Of a stretch of DNA of 64,000 nt, positions 1 to 11,364 are shown piece by piece. Origin of the DNA: Hygrophila difformis (taxonomy: Eukaryota; Streptophyta; Magnoliopsida; Lamiales; Acanthaceae). Numbering within the stretch: position 1 is the stretch's first letter; each line of letters opens with the position of its first letter. The stretch spans positions 22,430,057 to 22,494,056 of the forward strand of contig JAOANR010000002.1 in NCBI GenBank assembly GCA_030278955.1, read 5' to 3'. A program made the position numbers and the translations under genes. The notes beneath the pieces were generated by a model. The model searched no databases, was not told where the DNA came from, and saw only the letters and a list, made by a program, of their open reading frames with translations.

Positions 1-228
1 GGACGCATCTTTGCGTTGGAGGAAGTCATTGTTGGGCTGCAAAACCAGCTTAACCCCGAGCCAGAGATGGAAGAGGAGGAAGAGTTTGACCCCGATGAGT
101 TCATCAACGTTGAGGAAGAAGAGGACCCCGAGGAGGTTGTGGAGAACCCTCCACTGCCTCTTGATACCGACGAGGAGATCGAGGCCGATCGCCGGATGCT
201 CGGCTATTCTCCCGACTATCTGATCTAG
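1..228 (+). CDS. Acidic ORF upstream of gag in element A (partial, 5' end outside window)
   Basis: The frame is open from the first base to the stop at 226-228 and encodes 75 residues. It starts with a short helix-like stretch, then a very acidic run rich in E and D, and ends ...GYSPDYLI. I recognise no family. It lies between where the 5' LTR should end and gag, so it is an extra ORF in the retrotransposon leader. Element C carries a comparable coiled-coil-plus-acidic-tail ORF in the same place (21025-21413, minus), which argues that it is a real component of this lineage rather than a chance frame. Function unknown. Confidence 0.5.
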   Translation, partial: GRIFALEEVIVGLQNQLNPEPEMEEEEEFDPDEFINVEEEEDPEEVVENPPLPLDTDEEIEADRRMLGYSPDYLI

Positions 229-557
229 ACTTTATCATGCGTTCTATCTTGATGGACTTTTACCGCATTTCACTGCTAGTTTCCTATCATTTCCGTACCT
301 ATTATTATCGCATATTGATTATCTTGGTGGTACCACATTTTCTGTAGTGGTGACCTAGTAGTATTTGATGTAGTAGCCTTGTTATTAAATCGTTATCATC
401 TAGTGGAATTTCGTATTTAGTTTTCTCTTTCCTTTCTTGCCCATTTCAGTGGTCTTTAGCACTTAGAACCTATGAGACTGAGTTCTAACCATAGTCTAAC
501 TTGACTATTAACTTTCATCTAACTGCGAATCTAACCTCTGCGTGCTTGATCATCAGA
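229..557 (+). other. Spacer between upstream ORF and gag of element A
   Basis: This stretch is AT-rich with stops in all frames. It is part of the retrotransposon leader RNA. I see no tRNA-complementary primer-binding site here, as expected if that lies upstream of the window. Confidence 0.5.
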
Positions 558-3500
558 ATGCCGCCCAGAGGGAGACCTAGAGCTGAGATCCCAGTGAATG
601 AGAACGTTAATGCTCCAGCGGATGCGAACCCGCCGAATCCGGGAGTTCAAGCTAACCCCGTTCCCAACGCACTTGATGAGAGGTTGAGGACAGTTGAGCA
701 AGTCCTCGTGGCTCTGGGAAACGCTGAAGTCAACCGAGCTCAAGCAGCAGTACCACCCTCGGCAGCTCGCATAAATTATTTGGCGATGGTGAACCCTTAC
801 CAGTCGCCTCATTACGAGGGACAGAAGGATCCCGCGAAGTTGGAGGATTGGCTGAGGACTTTTGACAAACTGCTTACTGCCATCAGGTGCCCCGCGAATG
901 AAAAGGTTCGTGTGGCTGTGTACTACCTGAGAGGAGAAGCTGACGAGTGGTGGCAAAACCACCAAGAAGGGCTTGCTGATGGTGAACATGCCTACTTCTG
1001 GGAAGAGTTTAAGGAGATGATGAGGGAAAGGTTCTATCCCCTCAGCATAAAGACTGCTAAATATGAGGAATTCATAAATCTCCGACAAGGCACCCAGACA
1101 GTTCAAGAATACTATGCGAAGTTTAAAGAGCTCGTCCGATTCGCTCCAAGGCTGGTACCAACCGATGCTGATAAAGCCCAGAAATTTGAGATGGGGCTGA
1201 ATCTCAGCATCAGAGAGATCTTGGTTGGCGGACAGCACACTACTCTGCAAGCTGTTTACGATCGTGCAGTGGCAATTGCACGAGTACAGCAGCTGAAGCG
1301 CAAGGATCATGGAGAGGCGAGCAAGGGCCTAAACAATTTCGATAAGAGGAACCGGAACAACAACTCTGGGAATCACTTCAGAAGGGGGAATGACCAAGGA
1401 AGGAATGATGGTCAAAGGAAGCCGGACAACAGAGAACTCAACCGAGGAGGCCAAGGAGGTTGGAGGCCGGATAACCAGGGCGCCTTCATACCCAGATGCC
1501 GGGAATGCAACATTCCGCACTTGGTGCGTGAATGCCCAAGACCGGGGCATTGCTACCGGTGTGGCCGAGAAGGTCACATGAAGAAGGAATGCCGGACGAG
1601 GGAGGATCGCATTGACAAGAGGTTGGACCTGATAAACCGTCCTCAGGGCAACAGGCCAGCCGGGCCAAACCAGCAGGACAACCAAGGGCAGAGATTCCCG
1701 CAGGCACAGAGGCCACCTCAGAATCCAAACCAGCATGGGAATCAAGGAAGGCCAGTAGGACGCCTGAACGTGATTAACCAAGCCGACTTAGCTGCTCAAG
1801 GCGACGTGATCGAAGGTACGTTTACTGCTTTAAGCGTACCTGTCAAGGTCTTATTTGACTCAGGAGCGAGTTGCTCTTTGATTTCCACGAGAATTATATC
1901 TGCGTTAGATCTACCAGCGCCGAATAACATTAACTTAGGAATCCAATTACCATCGGGTAAGATAGTATCGTGTTCCAAACGATACGACGGGATCCCGATA
2001 GTAATCAAGAACACTGAATTCTTTGCGAATCTCATAGAATTTGACCTTAAGGATTTCGACATCATTTTGGGAATGGACTGGTTGACGAGGTACAAGGCTA
2101 TCATCGAAGGCCAGAAGCAGAAGATCTCGTTGGCGAAGAGTCGCGGAAAGAAGGTCGTTTACTATATGCAGCCTCAGAAGAAGGGTGCCAAGATAGTAAA
2201 TGCATTAAAGTTCTGCAATCTCATGCAGAAGGGATACCAACTGTACGCGTGCTACGTGCATAATCTGGAAGGCGAGGAGAACAAGATCGATAATATCCCC
2301 GTCGTGAACGAATACCCAGATGTCTTTCCGGAAGATATTCCAGGAATGCCTCCTGAGCGAGAAGTGGAGTTCACGATCGATCTCGTGCCCGGAATCGAAC
2401 CGGTGTCGAAGGCACCATATCGCATGGCGCCTGCTGAGATGAAGGAGCTGAAAGAACAACTAGAGGAGTTGTTATCTAAGGGATATATTCGGCCGAGCAC
2501 ATCACCATGGGGAGCTCCAGTCCTGTTCGTGAAAAAGAAGGACGGCGGACTCCGATTGTGCATCGACTACCGAGGTCTTAATCAAGTGACGATTAAGAAC
2601 AAGTACCCGCTACCTAGGATCGAAGATCTCTTCGATCAACTGAAAGGGGCGTCGGTATTTTCAAAGGTTGATCTAAGGTCGGGATACCACCAATTGCGTA
2701 TCGCCGAGAACGATATACCCAAGACAGCATTCCGAACAAGATATGGACACTACGAATTCACCGTAATGTCCTTCGGTCTGACTAATGCTCCCGCAGTATT
2801 CATGAACCTCATGAATAGCGTTTTCCGAGAGTTACTAGACACATGTGTAGTCGTATTCATCGACGACATCCTAGTTTACTCGAGGAATGAGGAAGAGCAT
2901 AGTAGTCATTTGCACCAAGTACTCGGACTTTTGAGGAAGAATCAACTCTACGCGAAGCTGTCTAAGTGCGAGTTTTGGAAGAATGAAGTCGCTTTTCTAG
3001 GTCATATAGTATCGGCTAAAGGAGTATCAGTCGACCCGGCGAAGATATCAGCAGTGTCTGATTGGCCGGCACCAACAAACCAGACCGAGGTAAGAAGTTT
3101 CCTAGGTCTAGCCGGATACTACCGAAAGTTCGTGAAGGACTTTTCTAAAATTGCGAGACCGATGACCCAACTGCTGAAGAAAGGATTGAAGTTTGATTGG
3201 ACAGCTGAGTGTGAGCAGTCATTCCGTGAGCTTAAGGGGAGACTCACATCAGCACCGGTTTTAGCGTTGCCATTAGAGACTGAGGATTATGAGGTGTATA
3301 GCGACGCCTCGAAGGAAGGTCTCGGTTGTGTGCTAATGCAAAACCAAAGGGTAATTGCTTATGCATCAAGGCAACTCAAGACGCACGAAGTAAACTACCC
3401 GACACATGATCTGGAACTGGCAGCGGTAGTGTTCGCTCTTAAGATCTGGCGACACTATCTATATGGACGAACCTGTCGGATGTTTACAGATCACAAGAGC

Positions 3501-3986
3501 CTCAAGTATATATTTACTCGGAAAGAGTTAAATATGAGGCAGAGGAGATGGCTCGAGCTGATCAAGGATTACGATCTGGATATAGCCTACCATGAAGGCA
3601 AGGCGAACGTCGTAGCAGATGCGTTGAGTCGCAAGACGAGGCACACGGCGAACACGCTCATTCTACCTTCGGGACTGTATATGGACCTAGCTAAGTTAGA
3701 TACTGAACTAGTCCAGTATGGAACCGTGGTGGAGACAGTGAACGCCATAACAGTTGAATCTACCGTATTTGACGAGATTCGAGAAGCCCAACCGGATGAC
3801 GAGAATCTCCAGAGGATCAAAGGAAAAATAAGTGAAGGAAAGGCGGTAGGATTCACGATCCATGAAGACGGAAGTGTTCGTTTTAAAGGAAGATGGTGCG
3901 TTCCTCATAAGTGCGAGGAATTGAAGAGGAAGCTTATGGAAGAAGGCCACAGTACACCTTATTCAGTCCACCCTGGTGGGGGATAA
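558..3986 (+). CDS. Element A gag-pol: Gag, protease, reverse transcriptase, RNase H, start of integrase
   Basis: This polyprotein packages element RNA and copies it into DNA. I chose the ATG at 558 (MPPRGRPR) because the frame upstream of it looks noncoding. Gag runs to about residue 400 with a retrotransposon gag core (DEWWQNH...FWEEFKEMM) and two adjacent zinc knuckles, CX2CX3HX4C and CX2CX4HX4C ([14 protein letters not shown]). Protease has LFDSGAS. Reverse transcriptase has [23 protein letters not shown] and the catalytic [11 protein letters not shown]. RNase H has [10 protein letters not shown] and TDHKSL. The frame then enters the integrase zinc-binding region and stops just after a run of five G (3978-3982). 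One extra G there explains the break, and the rest of integrase follows in the next frame. Confidence 0.9.
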   Translation: MPPRGRPRAEIPVNENVNAPADANPPNPGVQANPVPNALDERLRTVEQVLVALGNAEVNRAQAAVPPSAARINYLAMVNPYQSPHYEGQKDPAKLEDWLRTFDKLLTAIRCPANEKVRVAVYYLRGEADEWWQNHQEGLADGEHAYFWEEFKEMMRERFYPLSIKTAKYEEFINLRQGTQTVQEYYAKFKELVRFAPRLVPTDADKAQKFEMGLNLSIREILVGGQHTTLQAVYDRAVAIARVQQLKRKDHGEASKGLNNFDKRNRNNNSGNHFRRGNDQGRNDGQRKPDNRELNRGGQGGWRPDNQGAFIPRCRECNIPHLVRECPRPGHCYRCGREGHMKKECRTREDRIDKRLDLINRPQGNRPAGPNQQDNQGQRFPQAQRPPQNPNQHGNQGRPVGRLNVINQADLAAQGDVIEGTFTALSVPVKVLFDSGASCSLISTRIISALDLPAPNNINLGIQLPSGKIVSCSKRYDGIPIVIKNTEFFANLIEFDLKDFDIILGMDWLTRYKAIIEGQKQKISLAKSRGKKVVYYMQPQKKGAKIVNALKFCNLMQKGYQLYACYVHNLEGEENKIDNIPVVNEYPDVFPEDIPGMPPEREVEFTIDLVPGIEPVSKAPYRMAPAEMKELKEQLEELLSKGYIRPSTSPWGAPVLFVKKKDGGLRLCIDYRGLNQVTIKNKYPLPRIEDLFDQLKGASVFSKVDLRSGYHQLRIAENDIPKTAFRTRYGHYEFTVMSFGLTNAPAVFMNLMNSVFRELLDTCVVVFIDDILVYSRNEEEHSSHLHQVLGLLRKNQLYAKLSKCEFWKNEVAFLGHIVSAKGVSVDPAKISAVSDWPAPTNQTEVRSFLGLAGYYRKFVKDFSKIARPMTQLLKKGLKFDWTAECEQSFRELKGRLTSAPVLALPLETEDYEVYSDASKEGLGCVLMQNQRVIAYASRQLKTHEVNYPTHDLELAAVVFALKIWRHYLYGRTCRMFTDHKSLKYIFTRKELNMRQRRWLELIKDYDLDIAYHEGKANVVADALSRKTRHTANTLILPSGLYMDLAKLDTELVQYGTVVETVNAITVESTVFDEIREAQPDDENLQRIKGKISEGKAVGFTIHEDGSVRFKGRWCVPHKCEELKRKLMEEGHSTPYSVHPGGG

Positions 3987-5214
3987 GTTGTACAAGGACT
4001 TAAAGAAAATCTATTGGTGGCCGCGGATGAAGAAGGATGTTGCCGACTTTGTGGCTAAGTGCATAAAGGTGAAGGCAGTGAGGCAAAAACCGCTAGGATT
4101 GGTAAGGCCATTGGAGATCCCAAGCTGGAAGTGGGACAGCATCTCCATGGATTTTGTTTCAGGGTTGCCAAGATCTCCCCGAGGAATGAATAAGATTTGG
4201 GTAATAGTTGACCGGTTAACAAAGACCGCCATTTTCATACCAATGAAGGAAAATTGGTCGATGGATCAACTAGCTAAGGCATACATCGAGAATGTGGTCC
4301 GAAGGCACGGAGTACCGCATGATATTATCTCAGACCGAGATAGTAGATTCGTCTCCAACTTCTGGACTAAACTACAAGAAGCCTTAGGAACCCAAATCAA
4401 GATGAGCACAGCTTTTCATCCAATGACGGACGGTCAGACTGAGCGCACGATTCAGACGCTTGAGGACATGCTGAGAGCGTGTGTACTCGAATTCAAGGGA
4501 AGTTGGGAAGACCACTTGCCGTTGATTGAATTCTCGTACAACAACAGTTATCACGCTAGCATAGGCATGGCACCGTTCGAAGCGCTTTACGGACGGAAGT
4601 GTCGTAGTCCGTTGTGCTGGACGAAGGATGAAGATTCGGTAGCTGTTGGACCGCAGCTCATTGAGGATATGAATAGCAAGATCAAGGTGGTTCAACAGAA
4701 AATGAAAGCCGCGCAAGACAGACAGAAGAGTTACGCCGACACTAGGCGGCAAGAGTTAGAATTTGAGGTGGGAGACAAGGTTATGTTGAAAGTATCGCCC
4801 ATGAAGGGGGTGATGCGATTCGGTAAACGAGGGAAGCTAAGTCCTCGCTACATTGGTCCGTACGAGGTTTTGGATCGTGTAGGTACCTTGGCTTATCGTT
4901 TGGCACTTCCACCAGAGTTGTCGCGAGTGCACAACGTATTCCATGTTTCTCAACTGAAGAAATATGTGCACGACCCAACTCACGTGTTGCAACCCGACGT
5001 GATTGAGCTAGATGACGACCTGACATACGAGGAGTATCCGATCGAGGTACTTGATGTCAAGGAAAGGGTCACAAGAAACAAGACTGTGAGGATGGTGAAG
5101 ATCCTATGGTCGAATCATGGCACCGAGGAAGCGACGTGGGAATTGGAAGCGGATATGAAGCAGAGATATCCCAACCTTTTCCGAAGCGACTCAGGAGCAG
5201 TTATGGGGGCATAA
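3983..5214 (+). pseudogene. Element A integrase core, GPY/F-like region and chromodomain (frameshifted from gag-pol)
   Basis: This continues the polyprotein one frame away from 558-3986. The retroviral-type DDE integrase core is visible: first Asp in SMDFVSGLP, second in IISDRDSRF, Glu in DGQTERTIQ. The C-terminal SPRYIGPYEVLDRVGTLAYRL segment follows, then VHNVFHVSQLKKY. At the end is a chromodomain (YEEYPIEVLD, KILWSNHGTEEATWELE) that in this lineage binds chromatin and steers insertion. The integrase zinc finger is damaged: the usual CX2C pair is reduced to a single Cys in KCIKVKAV, apparently by a three-codon loss. An ATG at 3976 overlaps the gag-pol end, but translation from it is unlikely to be natural. 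Confidence 0.88.
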
Positions 5215-5221
5215 CTGCAGT

Positions 5222-5237
5222 CCTAAGGGGGAGAGGA
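5222..5237 (+). other. Polypurine tract of element A
   Basis: A purine-rich CCTAAGGGGGAGAGGA stretch lies 7 bases after the pol stop and directly before TGTGACACCCC. Element C has the same arrangement on the other strand (pol stop, AAGGGGGGGAGGA, TGTAACACCC). This is the usual primer site for plus-strand DNA synthesis. Confidence 0.75.
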
Positions 5238-5580
5238 TGTGACACCCCGCGCAAAGTCGTCGCGAGCTGAGGTAAGAATTTTAAATTGCGAGCCTCAATA
5301 ATTTCTTTGTGCCAATTATTAATTTTCCGAAGTGCGACCCAACTTCGAGGACGAAGTTGATTTCTAAGGAGGGTAGACTGTAATACCCGAGAAATCAACA
5401 TCGAGTATTAAATCCGAAAAATTAATTAATTGAATTAATTAATTGGATTTAACTATCGCAACCGAAATAATTCCGGGAGAGCGGAATTAATTATTTTCGC
5501 ACGATAGCAACTCTAAGAGAGTTATCGGAGTATCCAACAAGCGGATAATCCAAATATGATTTTTAAAAGATCAAAAATCA

Positions 5581-5592
5581 TATTATATATAA
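5581..5592 (+). promoter_or_regulatory. Candidate TATA box of element A LTR
   Basis: TATTATATATAAAAA about 343 bases into the LTR is a good TATA match, and the GC-rich leader island begins roughly 40 bases downstream. Element C has its TATA at a similar offset (about 305 bases) from its LTR start. Confidence 0.5.
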
Positions 5593-5621
5593 AAAAAAAA
5601 AAAGAGAAAATTCGCTACATG

Positions 5622-5672
5622 GGGTGGCGCGGTGGCCGCGCGGTGGCGCGCCACCAGCGCGCCACCACCCCA
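5622..5672 (+). repeat. GC-rich self-complementary island in element A LTR leader
   Basis: The segment is almost entirely G and C in a TA-rich LTR and consists of alternating GGTGGC/GCCACC and GCGCGG/CCGCGC blocks that can fold on themselves. It includes GCGCGGTGGCCGCGCGG (5628-5644), a 17-base string also present in the LTRs of element C. Confidence 0.6.
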
Positions 5673-7340
5673 GTAGCAGCGTTTCAAAACGCTGCTACGC
5701 GTTTTGGCTTGGTTTTTGCATTAAGTTCGATCTTGATGCTTTGAATCTACTCCTAACCCTTTTCCAGATGTTGGTGGATGTATTGAGACACCATTGGACG
5801 AATCTAGAAGTTTCTAGAACCCCTACATGGCTGTGAGTTTGGAGGATGCATGCATTAGAATGATTCTTTGTACCATGGAGTGTTGGGTGGTTTGGATTAA
5901 GTTTTGAGGGGGGGTTAATGTATTTTTTACTGTCATAATTCGTCCACCCTTTCCTAGGGACTTTATGGCAGCCATTGGAATCATGAAACACCCCTTTCCA
6001 ACCCCAAAAACCTGCCACAAACTTCACTCTTTCCACCCATCCGAAAATCAGATTTCCCTTGGAGAGTTGAGAGTTCTTTGAGAGTATTCTTCCTTGTTCC
6101 AGAGAGTTTGGGCGAGTTCAAGCATACCAATCCCTTCTCCTACGTCTAGGTAAGGTTTCTAATCCAATCCCTTGTTCTATACTTCGGATTCTAGGCCCTA
6201 ACATCAAGCTTTTCTCCAAACACCTCAATTTAGGATTCATTCGGTAGATCTTGGAAGTGGGAGGCTGTTCCGGACGAGTTTGAGGGTTCAACCAAAGAGG
6301 ATTTCGACACTATACTCTTGAGAAGTAAGTTAATGATGTGCATATCAATTTTTAGAGTGTTTGGTTGAGTATTCGTTGAGTTAGAGTTCGATTTCCATCC
6401 TACGCTAAAACTGTCAATTAGGGTTTCTATCACAGTAGTTTATCTGTTCAGCGTTTTTCGTCAAGATCCGTTCATTTTTGGAAGAACCTGTCTAAATGAA
6501 AAATGTTCCTAACACTTTAAAGATGGTTCCTGTAAATTTTCATAATTTTTGGAATTGATTTGATCGTCGAAAATAGATCTGGTATTTTCTGCTACACATG
6601 GTGACAGATTTAAATTTCTAGCATGTCCAGTTTTGTAGTTCATATTTCTCCTAGCTATGGTCGTTTTTGATGGTTAGTTTCTTCATGAAAATTGTTCATC
6701 TATGTGTCTAGTTTACTCCTGTGAAATTTCAGAATTTTTGGATCAACCTTCGAATTGTTATGGATTTTTAAGTAAACTGTGGTCGGATGAACAGTGGTCT
6801 TTGCACCCTTTTGAAAACAAGTTTCTGAAATGATTTTTTTTGAGCAACTTAGAGTCCGAATTTGCTAAGGCCTATTTCTGAGAAAAATGTTTATTTTGAT
6901 GTCGCCTAGCACCTGTAAAATTTTCAGAATTTTTCACAAAGTTTTACTACATTTCCTAATACGATTTTGAAAACAGCCACAGTGTAGTCTTACCGGTGAA
7001 ATTTGGTTTCGTACGTTTCGGTGGTTATTGAGTCGATTGCTACTCTTTTACGAATCCTATGAATTCTGGAAATGTAGATATATGTTGTAATGATTAAAAT
7101 GTGATTTTTGAAACTTTGTGAGTTTTGATCGAGTTAGATGTTCAATTTGGAGGGTAAGTGCACTTGGCGTGGGCTCGTTGGGCCGCCCCCTCTTTTTGGT
7201 GGCCAAAACGGCGCCAAGGAAATATTATTATGTTGCGTGATTGTATGAGTCTATACTCCTAGGTGTATCCGTAGGGGTTACCTAGGGCTCCGGAGTGTGT
7301 CTGTATAGGGTATGCTGCTCTCACATTGTGGATACCGTCG

Positions 7341-7444
7341 GCTTGTGGACATAAGCGCCCAAGCGGGTAATTGATTCCAAAACGGCTAAGGCCCTGGATC
7401 GTTGATACCGGTAGCTTGTGGACATAAGCGCCCAAGCGGGTAAT
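7341..7444 (+). repeat. Direct repeat with stem-loop in element A LTR
   Basis: An exact 31-base sequence occurs at 7341-7371 and again at 7414-7444, 73 bases apart. Each copy can form a small stem, GCTTG with CAAGC, around a 14-base loop. Confidence 0.7.
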
Positions 7445-7997
7445 GTTTTGGATGTCTTCGATCAAAATGAACAATGATGTGGTAAAGTATAAAAGGAAAT
7501 CCCCGTAAATTGTTTTTACTCACTCGTTAAATTAGATTCCTAACTTTTTATTACTCTTCTAAATCTTTAAATTTTGTTATGCTATACATTAACTTACTCA
7601 GTACCGTTTGTACTGATAAATTGTTATTTCCTATTTTTCGCAGAGTAAGTGATGGCGCATTGGGATGGGATTCTCCAAAAATAAAGACTTGTCGCATTTT
7701 ATCATTGTTTTAAATTTCTGCACTGGACTTTGATACTGGACTATGGACTTTGGTTTTTGGCCGTCTGTTTGGCCCTCATTTTTTATTTGTTTCTAGCTTC
7801 CGCACTGATTATTACTGTGATGCATGAGATACTCTGATTTTAATTCGGGCATGATTGAATAGTTTTTAAATTGTTTTGAAAATTTGATACAACTTAGCCT
7901 TAGCATTTTTCTAGATGAGCTCGACTTGGGTCGGGTCTTGTTTAGAAAAGTGTGGCGGTAATGCCCTGGCCTGGGAAATCAAATCCGGGGTGTTACA

Positions 7998-8208
7998 CTG
8001 TATTTAATTTCCGCTGCAACCTATTATTTTTATTATCATGTATGGATGATATTACATTACCATTTTTAAGTAATTCCGGACTTGCTTTTAAAACTTTTTC
8101 CAACACCTATAGCCTTGCATCTCTTTAGCAAGCTCGGAGGAACCGTGTCTTGCTAGGGAGGTGTGGCGGTGGCACCCCGGCCTGGGTTATCAAATCCGGG
8201 GTGTTACA
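7998..8208 (+). repeat. Element B: 3' end of a related chromovirus LTR
   Basis: This stretch ends CCGGGGTGTTACA and closely matches, on the opposite strand, the first 200 bases of the element C LTR at 14283, including the TAGCCTTGCAT, AGCTCGG and GTGTCTTGCTAGGGAG segments. It is therefore the downstream end of a plus-oriented LTR of the C family. It runs straight into Athila coding sequence at 8209, with no primer-binding site, so it is a 3' LTR end or solo LTR. Element A splits it, and the other part lies left of the window. Confidence 0.75.
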
Positions 8209-10818
8209 GATGTGATTAAACTACTCGATGCATGTATTATCTATCCTATTTCTGATAGTCAGTGGGTGAGTCAAGTAGTGCCTAAAAAGGGAGGTATGAC
8301 TGTGATTAGAAATGAAAATGGTGAATTAGTACCTACTAGGCCTACTACTGGATGGCGTGTTTGCATTGATTATAGGAGATTAAAGGATAAGACTAGGAAA
8401 GATCATTTTCCACTACCTTTTATTGATCAAATGTTAGAGCGTTTAGCTGGTCATAAATTTTATTGCTTTTTAGATGGCTATTCTGTTTATAACCAAGTTT
8501 CAATTGCCCCTGAGGATCAAGATAAAACTACATTTACATGTCCCTATGGTACATGTGCATATAGGAGAATGCCATTTGGTTTATGTAATGCACCAGCTAC
8601 GTTTCAGAGATGCATGATGTCTATATTTTCTGATTTAATTGAGATATGCATTAAAGTATTTATGGATGATTTTTCTGTGTTTGGGTCTGACTTTGAAAAA
8701 TGTTTAATCAATCTTGAAAAAGTATTAGTTAGATGTGAAGAGTCAAATTTGGTTCTTTATTGGGAGAAATTTCATTTTATGGTTAATGAAGGCATTGTCG
8801 TAGGACATAGGATTTCTAAGAATGACATTGAAGTTGATAGGGCTAAAGTAGAAGTAATTGCTAAAATTCCACCTCCTAATTATCTTAAAACTTTGAGAAG
8901 TTTTCTGAGACATGCTAGGTTTTATAGAAGATTTATAAAGGATTTTTCTAAGATTGCACTGCCTTTGTTTAAATTTTTGTGTAAAGATGTTGAATTTGAT
9001 TTTACTAATGAGTGTATTGAGGCATTCAATAGGATCAAAGAAGCATTGGTGACTGCACCGATTATTCAGTCACCTGACTAGAGCTTACCATTTGAAATCA
9101 TGAGTGATGCAAGTGACTTCGCCGTTGGAGCAGTGTTGGGTCAACGAAAGGATAAAAAGTTACATGTTATTTATTATGCTAGTCAGGCTTTAAATTCTGC
9201 AAAATGAAATTATGCCACCACTGAAAAACAATTATTATCTGTTGTGTATGCATGTGAAAAATTTAGACCCTATTTGATTGGCTCTAAGACTATATACTGA
9301 TCATGCTGCTATTAAATATTTATTTACAAAGAAAGATGCAAAATCTCGGTTAATTCGATGAGTGTTATTGTTACAGGAGTTTGATTTAGATATTAGAGAT
9401 AGAAAAGGTGATGAAAATCTTGTGGCTGATCATCTATTGAGATTGGAACATGAAAAAGGGGAAGAAAAATTAATAAATGATGCATTTCCTGATGAAAATT
9501 TGTATTTAATAAATAATACTTCATCTGATCCATGCCTTGCTGATTTTGTAAATTATTTAGCATGTGGTTTAATTCCTGATCATTTAAAATGGCATAGTCA
9601 AAAGCAAAAATTTAAAACTGATGCTAGATATTTATTTGGGATGAGCCTTATTTGTTTAGACTGTGTGCAGATCAAATCATAAGGAGATGCATCCCTGATG
9701 AGGACTTTGAGAAAGTTTTAAAGGCATGCTACGAAGGACTTGGAGGAGGATATGTTGGACCGAATAGGACAGCTCATAAGGTATTTGAAGGTGGTTTATA
9801 TTGGCCTAATATTTATTGTGATGCTAGATCATTTGTGCAAAAATGTGATGTATGTCAAAGGGCTGGTAATATCACTAAAATAGATAAAATGCCTTTAAAA
9901 GGAATAATGCCTGTTGAATTGTTTGATCTATGGGGAATTGATTTTATGGGTCCATTTCCACCGTCTAATGGTAAATTATATATTCTAGTTGCTGTAGAAT
10001 ATGTATCAAAATGGGTAGAAGCTGAAGCATGTGCTCCAAATGATTCTAAACAAGTGATTAAATTCTTGAAAAAGCAAATTTGTACTCGTTTTGGTGTGCC
10101 TAAAGCAATCATTAGTGATGATGGATCTCATTTTGTCAATAGGGTTGTTAATCAATTGCTATCTAGATTTCATGTTCATCATAGGATAACAACACCCTAT
10201 CATCCCCAAGCCAATGGTCAGGTAGAAGTCACTAATCGAGAGATTAAAAAGATTTTGGAAGCAACTGTAGGAAAATCTAGAAAAGATTGGGCTTTTAAGT
10301 TACATGAAGCATTATGGGCTTATTGGACAGCATTTAAAACACCTATAGGAATGACCCCTTTTAAATTGGTTTATGGTAAAGCCTGTCACTTACCTTTTGA
10401 ACTTGAGTTTAAATCACTGTGGGCAATGAAAAAATTAAAATTTGAATTTAAAGAAGCTCAAGAGAAAAGAAAGGTTCATCTTAATGAGTTAGAAGAAATT
10501 AGACGTCAGGCATATGACATTTCCTTAATTTATAAAGAAAGGACAAAACTTTATCATGATAAGCTACTTAGGCCTAAGGTGTTTGAAGCTGGTCAACTAG
10601 TGCTTATATATAATTCTAGATTTAAAGTGTTTCCTGGTACATTGAAAACAAAATGGTCAGGGCCTTTTAAGATTGTTAAGGTGTTAGATAATGGTGCAGT
10701 TGTATTAAAAGCTGAAGATAAAAGGGAATTCACTGTAAATGGTCAAAGACTTAAACATTATTTTGGAGATGAAGTTAAATTCATCGAACAAATTAATGTT
10801 AAGCCTTTGATTACTTAA
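8209..10818 (+). pseudogene. Element D pol: reverse transcriptase, RNase H, integrase (decayed)
   Basis: Reverse transcriptase (8209-9081) shows Athila hallmarks: WRVCIDYRRL, DHFPLPFIDQMLERL, FLDGYS, PFGLCNAPATF and the catalytic VFMDDFSVFG. It stops at a TAG (9079-9081). RNase H follows, recognisable by SDASDFAVGAVLGQ, but has further stops and a shift near 9290. The connection segment (9362-9680) has VADHLLRL. Integrase (frame of 9652-10818) has CDVCQRAGN of the zinc finger but has lost the expected His-rich half. It keeps DDE residues in [17 protein letters not shown] and GQVEVTNRE. No chromodomain follows, as expected for the Athila/Tat group. The annotated start is the junction with the element B LTR; the true N-terminus is outside. 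Confidence 0.85.
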
Positions 10819-11340
10819 ATCTGCTCATTAAAGTGAGTGCATTGCATTTTATTTAAATAGGATTTTATTTGTTTAATTAAGAATTATAAAAATCAATAAA
10901 AATTATAAAATGAAATAAAAACAAAAATTTTCGATTTTATTACTTTCATGCTTTATGTTTTTAATTGCTTTGTTACTTATGTCTTATGTTAGTTTAAATG
11001 ATGTTCTAGTTTAATTATGTTGTTTTGAATTTCATGTTTTCTTATTTGCATGTGTTTGAATAAATTGAGCAAGGCATTGCCAATAAATTAGAATAGTAGC
11101 AAATGGAGTAATACAATGGAATGAAGTAGCAAGACAATGAGAAATGATAGAATTGTGTGTGCTTGGTGATTGATTTTAACTTTGTAAATTGACTCGGTGA
11201 AGGTATTGAAGAGGGAATTTTATATAGAATAGTGGTGTTAGACTGAGGAGAACAATGACCCGGAAGATTTAGAGGAGTTGTATATGCTAAGTCTGACCCG
11301 CTAATGTTAGGAAGTGAATTGGCTAACAAGTGAACTCAAA
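10819..11340 (+). other. Noncoding spacer after element D pol
   Basis: AT-rich sequence without a convincing frame. It contains TTTATATAGAA near 11218-11228, a possible TATA box about 145 bases before the hairpin array. Otherwise nothing recognised. Confidence 0.45.
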
Positions 11341-11364
11341 ATTCGAGTCCACTGACAGTAAAAA

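Larger units (their letters stand above)
1..7997 (+). mobile_element. Element A: Tekay-type chromovirus, 3' three quarters
   Basis: This is a Ty3/gypsy LTR retrotransposon running left to right. The window opens inside it, so the 5' LTR and primer-binding site are missing. Visible in order are the end of a short acidic ORF, gag with zinc knuckles, protease, reverse transcriptase, RNase H, integrase, a C-terminal chromodomain, a polypurine tract at about 5222-5237 and one LTR (5238-7997). The chromodomain after integrase and the domain order are those of the Tekay/Del chromovirus lineage. The LTR ends at 7997 inside a fragment of a related LTR (7998-8208), so A inserted into an older relative. 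One frameshift and a lost zinc-finger cysteine suggest it is no longer autonomous. Confidence 0.9.
5238..7997 (+). repeat. 3' LTR of element A (2760 bp)
   Basis: The LTR starts TGTGACACCCCG after the polypurine tract and ends CCGGGGTGTTACA, so the ends are near-perfect short inverted repeats with TG...CA termini. The length matches the LTRs of element C (2779 and 2770 bp). A candidate TATA box is at about 5581-5592, followed by a GC-rich palindromic island at 5622-5672. A second polypurine-plus-TGTAATACCC motif inside it (5361-5390) could be mistaken for the LTR start. Without the 5' LTR the left boundary rests on homology with C. Confidence 0.78.

Noticed and set aside
531..1310. Long minus-strand frame opposite gag
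   Set aside because: It is the complement of a well-supported Gag frame and shows no motif; same for the other antisense frames over pol and LINE ORF2.
5379..5392. Start of element A LTR at TGTAATACCC
   Set aside because: TGTGACACCCCG at 5238 follows a polypurine tract at the same distance from the pol stop as in element C, matches the LTR end better and gives a matching LTR length; kept as an alternative in findings.
8161..8208. N-terminal part of the open frame entering element D reverse transcriptase
   Set aside because: These bases are LTR sequence of element B; the frame is open only by chance.
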